Assembly: GCA_012934845.2 (NCBI GenBank)
Contig: WNNJ02000455.1
Location: 62,001-126,000, forward strand
From: Pomphorhynchus laevis
Lineage: Eukaryota; Acanthocephala; Palaeacanthocephala; Echinorhynchida; Pomphorhynchidae
DNA length: 64,000 nucleotides
Reading direction: 5' to 3'
Made by a program: the position numbers and the translations under genes. Under the pieces are notes generated by a model. The model saw only the letters and a program-made list of their open reading frames with translations. It was not told the DNA's origin and searched no databases. Shown here one piece after another: positions 1-12,900 of the stretch (the first letter of the stretch is position 1; each line of letters starts with the position of its first letter).

Positions 1-599
1 TTATTAAACCGTGAGTCATTCAATGTAAATTCATTCTTGTTGGTATTAAGTGCATTATTAAGCAGTAGTATATATATCGTATTATATAAATTGGTATTTA
101 TTGTTTAATCTCGAGAAATTTAGATTTTTCAATAATTTGAATTTAATGTTTCAATGGGTAATTCATATGTATAATAATTGATTCAGGCTGTGTTGCATAA
201 TAGTTCCTATAAGTTTACAATACACATTGCAGAATAATATGTTTAATTATATTTTCGAGCAAACATTGTTTAATTGAATTGTCTATACATTCTATTTAAA
301 TATTTTGTACTTTTTTATTCAATTATATAAGATTATATATTATAATTATATATATATATATATATATATATTGCAATTATATTCAATTATATATATTGTT
401 GTAATATTTATTGAATTGATATAAAAGTATAGTAAAACCATTAATTAAATTAGCAAGCAAAGCTAAATAATAAATTAACAATTTAAAATAATTACAATTT
501 TATCATGTCGTAATAAATGATTTTATTAAGAAACAAACATTTTGTTGTTATTATGAATAATCGGAAGCGTTAGACAATTAAATAAGTAGTAAATACAGC
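1..599. other. AT-rich gene-free flank downstream of the COG4-like gene
   Basis: I see no open reading frame, RNA gene or recognisable element here. The stretch is AT-rich and holds a (TA)n microsatellite at about 348-371. It lies beyond the 3' end of the minus-strand COG4-like gene and may include its 3' UTR. Confidence 0.6.
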
Positions 600-943
600 T
601 TAGCGTATCTTCTGGATAATTTTTTCCCGAGCATCGGAATTCTCAAATAAAGATTTTACGAGATGCTGCAACTGATTGACTGTCAATAGATCACTAGTTG
701 GCCCATTTTGCCACCTATCCAAAAGTTCAGTCATTGATAACCCCAAAAGTTTAGAAAGCTCGCTAAGGATAGGTAATGACGGTAAGAGCGATTCAATGGC
801 TTCAGTATCCTTAAACATGTTCATGGCTGTTTTAACAAGAAAGTTAAAAAAACCTTCTAATGCCACGCTGTCTTCCATTGTAAAATCTTCCGTATTTAAA
901 ACAATTTGTACGAGCTTATCAAAAAGGGTTTCAAACATTTCTC
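600..943 (-). CDS. COG4: COG4-like exon 8, C-terminal domain and stop
   Basis: Acceptor AATGTTTAG precedes 943; the exon runs to TAA at 602-600. It encodes the C-terminal bundle FDKLVQIVLNTEDF...LSELSKLLGLSMTELLDRW...QHLVKSLFENSDAREK. This matches the shape of the COG4 C-terminus and, more weakly, that of ZW10. The ATG at 938 is internal rather than a start, because phase-1 splicing makes the first codon GGA. Confidence 0.7.
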
Positions 944-3900
944 CTAAACATTGTTAAAACAATTTACATCAAATTTGTCAAAATACAAAACGGATTTTAT
1001 ATCTTTAAATGTTTGGACCATAACCTTGTATCAGTGAAGTCTTTTAAATCATTAAATATAGTTGAGATTAATAATTAAGACAATTTAAAACCTTAACATT
1101 CCAGGTATAACTTCTGAAAGGTCGAAGTGATTTAAAACTTGGCAAGACATATTTTTAAACATTTTAATCTAGAAAACAAGTCTGGAACGCATTTGATTTT
1201 ATTGTAAATTATTAAGTGCAGAGAGAAGTTAAATTAAAAAATTTGCTTTTTAAAAAATAGTAATTAATTCATAATCTATTTCGATAAGAAATATATTACC
1301 GTAATCAGGAGGTTTTATTGTTAAAATAAAATCGACTATATCGATAAGCTAATAAGTATATTCGGAATCAATAAAAACTTCTGTACGCTTAATTTCGATA
1401 TTCATAATTAAGAGTTTAACAAATAAAATTATATATTTTAGTATTTAGCACACGATACGAGCAGTATTGCGAATATCTATGGCGAAAGATACACTCAAAT
1501 TGGAAGACATATCCCCAACATATAGTGCAAGATTCTTTTAATAAAATCGAATTCTACCAGGCCTTATTTAATCAAAAGGTGTTAAATGCTGTGGATAAAT
1601 GTAACTATTACTAGAGCAGTAATTATTACTACTATAACATTAGTAGTCAATAACACATTCATATAATACAAGTTAATCTCGCTCAAATCCTTTAAATAAA
1701 ATTGAATTACACCAGACATTATTAATCAAAGGATGTTGAATGATGTGCATAAATGTAATTTAATGATTAAACTGATATATTAAATTTTGACATATTAATA
1801 ACATAACCATTTTATAATGATTATAATTATTATTATATTGTAATTGTTTTTTTTAAATAAAATGTTTTCTAATTCATAATTAATTAGATGTAATTAATTA
1901 TTTTATAATTAATTATTAATTATATAAAATTTATTATTTAATTTATTATTTATTTTTTTAATAAATAATAAATATTATTTACTTTCAAGCGTAAACCAAA
2001 ATTTTAAAGAATTTCCTAATTTAAATTAACTAAGAAAATCTAATTAATTAGTTAATTAAAACTAATTAAATAATTAATCTGTTCGTTGATTTTAAAAACT
2101 CATAACCTATTTAGTAGTTCAATTTATAAATAAACCGCAAAATTAAACAGATATTCAATAATCGAACACGATATTCTTTTCAGAATCATAAAGGTGATGA
2201 CATCGATTTGAGTAATTTGCACTTAATAAAAAACTAAGAGTAAATGCGTATCAAATTTTGAATTGGTTTGAATCGTGTGCGATACGACTGGTAATGATTT
2301 GAACGACATTGAATTCTATATTAATGTAGTTGTCAATTAAATAACAAATATAAAAAACAGCTCACCAATTTTACAATATAGAACTCTCGGACGCGCGCAA
2401 TGGTCAACCCAAATGGACATCAAAACTTCTATATCTTTAACTTTGCGAAATATTTCCAATTGAAATGACTGATATTGAATATGAATATTTGTAAACACTA
2501 TAAAATTTTTAAAAAAAATTAATGGTTTATTATTTGTAAGAAACTAAAGTGGAAGATAAGCAAAAAAGTGTTAAAAATAATTGTATAAATCATTACGTTA
2601 GTTGAAATATAAATTAATTTTTACATAATTCTACACAATTTGAAGTTGCAGTTTATATCTACAGATTATATACTCTAAACTTACAACATGGATGCTATAA
2701 ATATAGAAAAAACAGAAAATAATTCAACTTTTAATTCAATATTTCAATTGTGATAAACGATTTTAAATGATCATGCACCCTTTGATTCAATATTTTAATT
2801 GTGATAAACGATTTTAAATGATCATGCACGCTTTGTATATTTTGAAATATCATTGATCGATTTTATTGATTTTTTAGAGATTTTCATCCAACAGTAGAAT
2901 GCTAGGCTCTCAGATAAGGAATAATCTGAATGTCTAAATAGGAAGGCTTTCTTATTAATATATTTTAATAAATATATTTCAATAAATTTATATGGAATTT
3001 ATCCATTAAAGATAAATCTACAACTAATATGTTCATTATAGCGTCAATCAATATACAATAAGACTGTTTAACGGCTGGTTCCAATGAAATTTCTTAATTA
3101 ATAATAAATTAATGATATAATAATATATTGAGAATAAATAAATTTATTAGCTATAATCAATTGTGATCATTACAATCGTAAGTTTGTCGTTATTACTACA
3201 TTCATCATCATTTTTATTGTCAACGAATTCTTATTAGAAATGCCTAAACAAATAAATATAGGAATCGCGAAAACGAGTCAATAAATTAAGAAATCTTACT
3301 AAATTAAAAACTCTTCTTTTTGTAAGAAACGAAAATCAAGATCTTTATGGATAGCAAATAATACACTCTATGTTATAATAAGAAGTAAATTTATAAACTT
3401 AACAAAAATAAATTTGTTTATTAAGGGAAATTTTCTTATGGATAATAAATAAGATATTTTTATTATAAAATTATATTTTTATTATATATTTTTATTATTT
3501 TTATTTGTATTATAATAAGATAGTTGTATTTATAATATATTAATTTAATTATAATCATATTACGTATTAACTCATATAAAGGACAAAACTAAATTTCATC
3601 TTTGTTGCCTAAATACGTTGTGCATAATTATTTTAGTATTTTTCATAATTATTTCATTCTTTAGAAAGGACAAAACTAAAACATAAGTTAAAAAATTAAA
3701 ATACGATCATATTCTATTAATGTAGAGATTTCAAAATTACTAAAATATTTTAATAACTGAAATGCATTATGATGGATTTACATAATGTAAAATGTAAGAA
3801 TAATATTATATGATCTATTATAATATAATATTATTTTAATATTTATAAATATTTAACATTAATATTAAATAATTAATAATATAAAAATTTATAATATTTA

Positions 3901-6900
3901 ATATAATATTTCATTATAATATATATTTTTATAATGTAATATTGAATGTAAGAATAAATTATATTTATATGTTTTAGTGTCAAATGGAATTTTACTCCTA
4001 CATTTAAATGCCTTAAAATGAAATATACACTTTCATTTCAAAACATAAATCTATGCTTGACAGCATTTAGATAGCATCGCGTTTCAATAACAATCAAACA
4101 ATGAGTGAAATGAACCGATAATATGCATGCGGCTTTTCTGTTGTGTTGAATTGATATTTATATTTTATTTATACCTAACAAAATGTTAATCAAACGGACT
4201 TTATATACGGCTATCGCTTGAAAAATAAATTGTAGAAACCTATTCATATGCAATCAAAGTAATAAGAAAAGCTTGAGTATGTGTTTCGGTGCTAGTTTTT
4301 ATCCTATTAAGCAAAAAGTTTAATTATAAACATTATAATTTGCATTAGAATAAGATACTAGATTACCAAATTTCATCAGAGGAAATACCTCATTAGCATG
4401 TGCTTGATCCCGCTGCAATGTTAGGTCCAGTAATATGGGCCAAAACCTGATAACATAGCAGCTCCTTCTGATGATCTCTAATCCTTTTTCCGATACTTAT
4501 ATTATTTATAAATCAATTCATAAAAATTGACTTCTATTTTCAACTCTAATTTTAAATTTTAACTAGAATTTTAAATATAAATTATATAAAATCTTATATA
4601 GCAATTATTGATTATTAATTATTGTATTATTTAAATGTTATTAAGAATAAAAATATTTTTTATTTTTTAATTGTGCTCATCCTGATGACCTCTAATACTT
4701 ATTCTAATACATCGTTTGTTATTTATTAGTCAATTAATAAAAATGTTCATAATATTCAAAATTTGCATTTTAAATTTTAACTTGATATAAATTATATAAA
4801 CTCTTATATAACAAATTATTAATTATTAATTATTTATTAATTATATTTAATTAATAATTAATTATCATTTACTTAACAAATATGTTATAAATAATATGAT
4901 AATTGACTTTTTAATATTTAAAAATATTTTAATATTTTCATACTTAAATACTTATTTTAATATTTAAAATACTTTTTAATATATTAATATTATTGACTTT
5001 TCTTGATTTTACTATTGCAAAAATAGTTATTTTTAAATATTTATCCATAAATTTATTTAACGTACTTTAGCACTGTTTAAATAAATTAGATTATCATGAA
5101 TTTGACAATTATATTTAGAATCTGAACTCAACTAAAATGATGGGGACAATAAAAATTATTTTATTTAATCTAAATTAATATTACCTTGAATGTGGTCTAC
5201 CAATCTGAAAAGTGTGTTATGATCACCGAAAGTGGTTCTCACAGCATATATGCATTCATGATCAATACTGGATATCAGTCTAGAAGTATCGCCAATACAA
5301 TTAGACCAGTTATGTCCGCAATTATGGGACAAAACAGAAAAGCCGTTGTAGATAAATACTAAAAAATATAATTTATAGAATTCAATTTAGTATATGGCTT
5401 ACGTCCACAATCTGATATTGATTGTATTGATGCCTTAAGCGATGCAAATCGACTGATAAAGAGTTTTAATGTTTTACGCATAGTCCTTTCTATTCGAATG
5501 CGAGCTGAAGTGTGTGTACAAAAACTGTTCGATTTGACTAGATTTACAAACCGATCTAAATTTTGGCACAAATCGCCAAATGCAATTCTGTTAACGTTCA
5601 TAAAAAAACATTCAAAGCAAAGATAACTTACCCGATTTTAAGATTATCGCTGTAGACAGTTGGTTGTGTGAAATTTTCCATTGAACATATCTTATCGACA
5701 ATTTTGCTACAGAGCAAACGGCATTCCTTCGATATAGCATAACAATCCAAACAGCAAATAATATTTTTTAACTTGGCAATACAAAGAATATCGCTGGTTG
5801 CAATGGCTTCATTAAATTGTTTACGATTTTGGGGATTGATTTTGTCTAATGAACATCCGTATACATCGTATATGTGATCGCGAACTAAACCTACTATCGA
5901 TTTGTGAATATGATCAGAGTATGTAACTTTATTGTACAACTCGCTTAGTAAGATCTGAAACGGTTGAAAGAAACTTTCATCAGGAGTCGAAATCCAAATC
6001 AAATGAATCATCTCATTATCACATGGTTCAATTTTCAGTTGCGACTTTGCGAATGAACAAGATTTCCTTTTTTTAAAGAACTTTATTAAGCAATCAGTTA
6101 CCAGTGATTTACAGATACTGGGACCCAGAATAATGAATAATTGGTTAGTTAAGGATAAATTCGGAATGCAATCATCATAAATTGGTAAAAGAGACAGCCT
6201 TTTAATTGAAGCCAATATGTGTTCTTTTATTCGAATGTTATAACATCTTTCTTTCAATGATGTTATAAAAGGTATGCAATAACTGTAACGGACATCCGAT
6301 TTAATAGTGTCACTTTCCTGAATGATTTCCATCATATCATGATAGAATTTTACGACTTGGCTAACAGACATATTGTTATAATCTGCATTTTCCAATCCTG
6401 CAAGTTAATTGGTAAAATATTAGATATGCCTTTAAATGCAATTTTATTTTCATTTTAATCCATTAATAATAATCTAGTATTTATTTTAAATTATTTGCTT
6501 TAAAAAACTAGAAAATATCTGCTTGAAAATACTAGAATATAATAGATTTTAGTATAAATGAATATATTTTAGAATAAATAGATTTTCAGTATTTAAAAAT
6601 CTTAGCAAACTTACTTGTTGATAATTAAATAAAAGTTAATTAATAACTTTTAATTAAGTTATTAATTAAATAACTTAATTAAACAGGGTTAATTAAGTAC
6701 AAAATGGGTTAAATTAAATTACATCGAATTCTACAGCATTGCATCGAGATAATCATCAGTTTAAAAAGTTAAAAAAAGAAGTACAAATCTTAAATTAAAA
6801 TTATTAATTATTTTTGTAATGTTTTATGGAGTATAAAATTTACTGTGAATATACAGATAGAGATTTAAAATTATAAAAACCGTACACTGCCAACTGTGTG

Positions 6901-9900
6901 TAACATAAATGTCGGATTTTGAGGATAAAATGTACAATATGGGTATTTACAGGAAAGCGCAAAAATTGCAGACACAATATTGGCGAGAATTAATATCGAC
7001 TATTAAACGAAAAATGCATTTCTTCGTTTTTATAGTATATTTCTAACACGTAAAATACCCCAATAAATCTTTATCCAGGTCGCCTTACAATAAATCTTAA
7101 TTATATAAAGATATAAATATATGCTCTTCATGTTTACCTCTAATTAACTGATCTTAATTGAGGTAATAAATTTATTTGCTTTTAGTCAGACACAAAAACT
7201 GTAATTTTCTGGAATATTATAATCTGGAATATTACAATTATAATCGCAAATATATGATCCTTAAATTTGTTTTCATAAAAGTATCAAGTACGGACAACGT
7301 TGATGTGCAGAAAGTCAAGAAATATGAAGAATATTTTCAAGTTCAAAACAAACCTTCAAGTGATCTGGTCTTATTCTCAAGGTTTTTAAGTGAAACTTTG
7401 CGATTCAGTAAACAATTAAGATTTAGTTTAAATTCTTCCGTATCACAATTTAAAAAGGCTTTTGATTCTAAATTTTCTCTTTTGGAAAGAATCGATAGCA
7501 ATTAGTAGTCTTGAAATTAGTATTCGAGTAAATTAGAAAATATGTGCCAAAAACCAAAAACGATAGGATTAAATTCTTAAAAATTTGACTATGTTACATA
7601 ATCAGTTAAACAATTTAATTTATTGTAATTTAACTTTATATGCAATTTTTATAAAAATAAATTAGAATTGTACCTTTAAGGATTCCATCCATATCAATCA
7701 AACATTGTAGTTTATCTATATCCTCATAGGACTTATCGATATTACTTTCTAATATTTTGAGATCAGCCATATTCAAGCATAGGAAATTAAAACTGTCTAA
7801 AATTTTAAAATTTAATAATTTTAAAAATAAAATTATTATTGATTATCTTGATAAATCAAGATTATTAAACAAAATAAATCAAAATCAATATATGTTTTAT
7901 GAGCTATGGAAAACATGAAATATGGTGAATTACAAGAAAACTATTAACCTTTAAACGTTACGTGAGTGTCTAAACGAGTTTCAAGAGTACATCATTTATA
8001 AGGAAATACCTTATTTAAAAATTTTGAAAAGACTAATATTTTCAAAATAGCTAATGAGACATGATGAATAACGAGACATTTGTAGAAAACGAATGAATTC
8101 GTTTTCTACAATTAAATCTGTTTATTTTAACATAAACTTAAAATGAGAATATTATATATCTTTATAATATAATATAATAAATTAATATAATATAAATTAT
8201 ATTATATAATTAATATTCTATTAATAAATATTAATATTAAATTATTAATTATATTAAATATTATATATTATATTTATATAATATAATATAATATTTTATA
8301 TCATCATATTTACTAAGTAATTACGATTATTAGAAAATTACAAGTCACTGTTCTAAAATATGAAGATATAAAATATAAAAATATATTTTAAAATATAAAG
8401 ATAAATATATCTGTTTATTAGGCATTATTAATTATCCACACGAGAATAATGCCTAATAAACATTTTTCTCGTGTGGATAATTAATAATGCCTAATAAACA
8501 GATTACGTGGCACACGAATGTAATTTTATCAGAATAGGAGATAAATATATGTAAAATATAAAATATAAACATATATACATTTTACAATATAAAGTTATAT
8601 TTTATACGTATATAATAAATAATATATTTAAATATATATAATAAAGCAAAAAAGCTTTATTATAAAATATACCGGTGAAAGATGTAAATTATAATGTTTT
8701 AAATGTAAACGCGACATATGAACGTAGTGATTTAAATTAGAAACAATTATTACAAGTCATTGTTCTATAATAGATAAAAAGGGTATAAAAATTGAATCAG
8801 ATAATAAAACAATACTTATATAATATTGTAATCGAAAATTACATAAAAATCCAATAAAGCCTAAGTTCACATGTAGTGCGTTTAAATGTACATTAAAACC
8901 ACTTTCTGTTTATATGAATAAAATACTTAAGGTAATTAAGGCACACTTTTTAAAAAATATTGTAAGGTAATCGAAATATATACTGGTATAAAACACTATT
9001 ACCGTATTAATTCTACAAAAAAATTTGTAGAAATTTATTATCTTACCATTTATACACAAATCAAATCCCCTAACTGAGTTTACGTATTTTATCCCTCTTA
9101 CAAAGTATTATTTGTGTTGTTCAATCAATTTCGTATAAAATAAAGATTTAACATGAAAAGTATTTATGATTAGGATAAGCAGTATAACTCTAACACAATA
9201 AAGACTAAACATTTAAGATGATTTAAGTAGTAACTATCAAAATATTGAACTCGAACAAAATATCGAACAAAATATTGAAATTATTATATAATTTCAATTA
9301 ATTAATATAAAATATTAATAAAAACACTATTACAGTATTAATTCTACAAAAGAATTTTAGAACAGACAAAAGGAATAAATTTTCAGAATATAAATACGTA
9401 CGATTTTAGTACGCTTTATACAAATCTAGATTTAGTAGATATTAAAGAAGCGTTAGAAAATTAAATTACCATTATTTACGGAAAACGATATAAGTATATA
9501 TGTTATAATAACTATAACGACTATCCAACCAAAATTCAACAATAAAGGAAGTATGGAAAATTAAATTAAAAGAATAGTTAAATAACAACTAGCGAAATAT
9601 TCTCCTCGTGTACCGTGTGACCAGCAGTTGTACGGTGAAAGCGAAAGAGGCATCAACATCCGAAGCAGACTAGCCTTCATGTAGGAATGTGGAATGTCAT
9701 CTCGCTGTCAGGGAAATAACCAGAATAAGTTGGAGAGATGGCTCGCTTCGGTCTAGAAAAAGTAGGAGTGACTTCTCTTCACTATTCTGAAACCGGAACT
9801 AAACTTTTATATCAAGGTTGGACCTTGAACTATTCGTTCGTGGTAGAGAGGTTTAACCCAGTGAACGAAAGGTTGGTGTCTTTGTGACTTATGGTCAAAG

Positions 9901-12900
9901 AAGGAAAGGGGATAACTGTTGTGTGTGCGTATGCTCCCAACATTACCTCGGAATACGCAGCCTTCGTGGAAAATCTTCAGGCTCTGATTGATAGTAGTCC
10001 TGTTGGATATTGCCTCGTTCTATTGGGTGACTTCAATGCTCGTGATGGTAGCGACAGTAGTACTTGGAAGAGAGTGTTGGAGAGAAACGGACTCTCTAAT
10101 CAAAATGCGAGTGGTTTTGAATTATTGCACTTTTGTTCTCGTAATAACTTGTGCATAACCAACACCATGATTGAACATTAAAAGATCCACATATGCACAT
10201 GGCATCAGGATTCTCTCAGTCAAAAATCAATGATCGATTTTGTAATCGTTTCATCTGATCTGCGACGTTATGTTCTGGATACTCGTGTGAAGAGAGCGAC
10301 TGATCTGTCAACCAAACACTACCTTGTAATTTGTAAACTTCGATGGCAGGACCGGATGCTACACAAGCCTGGTAAACCTTAACTTTGTGCAAGGGCGTGC
10401 TGGGAGCGTCTAGCGGATGTTTCTGTCAAAGAACATTTTTCTAGCAACATTTGGGAGGACTTCTCTCGGTTGCTAGAAAAGGTGAAGAACATTCATTAGG
10501 AATGAAAGATGTTCAGATCCTCGTTTGCCAAAGCAACTGTGAAAAGTTGTGGCTCGATGGCATTAAGTGCTTGTCGCGGAGAAAATACTCGAACTGCTTG
10601 GTGGACACCAACAGTTAGAGATTTTGCCAAACGGAAGAAGCTGGCTTATAAGGCAACTTTACCCGATAAATCAGTGGAAACTGTAGACAAGTACGGAAGA
10701 GCAAAGAGAGCTTGACCTCGAGCAGTTACCGAAGTTTAGAAGGAGGATTAGGATAAGTTTGGAGAGCACTAAGAACTTTATTATAGGTAGGCTTCGAAGA
10801 TAATCTGGAAGACAATCATGAACCTTTGTGTTAAAAAGCAGAAAACTCCTCAAACTCTCTCTATGACAAGAGATTATCTATGCTGACAGACATTGAATAA
10901 ATTCTTTAGTGTTGGAAATATCATTATATGAGTCTCGTTTATCCGGTGGATATGCCTTCTCTTGTAGAAATAGAGCCTTAAGAACCAACGGAAGTGCTAA
11001 TCTCTTTGGAAGAGGTTATTGCTGTTGTTAAGAAACTTTGTGATGGCTAGTCTTATAAAGTAGACGAGATTCGACCTAAAGCTTTAAAGACTCTTGACGT
11101 TGTTGACATGAAGTGGCTAACACAGATCTTCAACATTGCATTGAAGTCGGGCTAGGTTCCGAGTGAGTAGCGAATTGGGGTGGTGGTACCGATCTTTAAG
11201 GAAGGTGACCGAAGAGTGTGTTACAATTATCGGGACATCACTCTTCTTAGCCAAACTGATAAGCTATTTGCTAGAATACTTGAGTTAATGATACATCCTA
11301 TAGTTGAGGGACAGTTGCAAGATAAACAATGCGGCTTTCGTCCAGGTCGTGGAACTACGGATCAGCTCTTTACTCTCTCAACTATCCTTGAACGGTCTTG
11401 GGAGTTCACTTAACCTGTTTAGATGGGCTTTGTAGATTTGGAGAAAGCGTTCGACCGAGTTCCGTGAGAGAGGTTGTGGGAGGTACTAAGAGAATATGGA
11501 ATACCACACTATCTTCGAGTATCTGTGGCTTCTCTGTATGAACATAATATGAGTTGTTCGTGTTCTAGGTAGGAAGTCTGAATGATTTCCAGTAAGAGTT
11601 ATGCTACGTCAGGGTTGTCCTTTGTCTACAATTTTGTTTCTTGTTTACATGGACAAAATTTCTAGACGCACCACGCTGACGGATGTCGGTCTTCAGTTCG
11701 GTCCCATCAGGATACCATCTCTGTTAAAGGCAGATGACATTGTATTGTTGGTTTGTTGTTCTTAGGACCTACTAGGTCGATTCACGATAGCATGCCAATC
11801 GGCGAGGATGTTGGTTAGTACCTCCAAGACTGTTTTTATGTGCTCATCTCAGATTCAGTTACCGAATTACCTTTGTCAATCCGGATTGGAGAAAAAGTTA
11901 TTCCTGATGTAAAGAATTTTACGTATATTAGGGTATTGTTCTCGATGGACGACAGGAACATCAAGGAGATTGAGAAGCGGGTTTGTGCAGCTAACGCAGC
12001 AATGTGTGCTTTGTACATGTATGTCGTGGTGAAGCGGGAGTTTAGTCTTCGGGCGAAGCTTTTGGTTTACCACGCAATCTTCGTTCCTATCTTAAAATAT
12101 ATGATCATGAGCTTTGGGTTATGACCGAAAGGATAATATCTCGGATACAGGCAACTTAAATGAGGTTTGTTTGCGGTATAACCGGTCGTAGCCTTAGAGA
12201 TAAGGTTAGAAATTCGGTCATCCGGGATAGACGTAAAGTCGCTGCTTCTCCACATCGAAGAAAGTCAAGTGAGGTGGCTAGGACACGTTTTGAGGATTCT
12301 AGGGATCGCCTTCCTTTGAAGTTTTTCCAGGCCGGACTCTCTGGAAATTGACCTTGAGGTAGACCTCGGTACAGTTAAAGAGATCAAATCTCGAAACTGG
12401 CCGAAGACCTCCTTGGGCTATCTGAAAGAGAAGTCTGGTCTGTCGCCCATGATCGCGATGTCTGGAGTAGTTTGATTCATGCACTGACTTCATGATCCGA
12501 CACCCAGACCAGTGGTTGACAGGAAAAATAAAGCATATTGCTTGTTTTTCTTGTCAAGAAATTGTTGTTGAATACTTAAATATTTTAAAAATAAAAATAT
12601 TAAAATTAAATTAATTATTAAAGTTATTATCTAAACACAGTTTTGAACAAATTCTTATTCAAAGTCAAGAGTCTTCATTACGTTCTACATCCATTTTTGC
12701 GTCCCCCATAGATGCAACAATATTAAAATCCTCCTGATATAGAGAATTTCAAGTATCACGTCAGGAAATCAGGGAGATTGATAAGCGGATTTGTGCAGCT
12801 AACGTAGCAATGCGTTCTTTGCACATGTATGTCGTAGTGAAGCGGTAGTTGATTCTTCGAGAGAAACTTTCAGTTTACCACGCCATCTTCGTTCCTATCT

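Noticed and set aside
600-943. ZW10 identity for the C-terminal exon
   Set aside because: The C-terminal bundle resembles ZW10 as well, since both are CATCHR proteins. But the upstream exons joined in phase match COG4 landmarks (MDGILKGLENADYNN, DLCQNLDRF) better.
7176-7505. 109-codon plus-strand open frame as a gene
   Set aside because: It and the frame at 13823-14038 are shadows of a minus-strand exon and its copy. The minus strand gives a spliceable, family-matching peptide.
8410-8502. MITE or transposon terminal inverted repeats
   Set aside because: Only 19 nt lie between the arms and no target duplication flanks them, so it is a fold-back, not an element.
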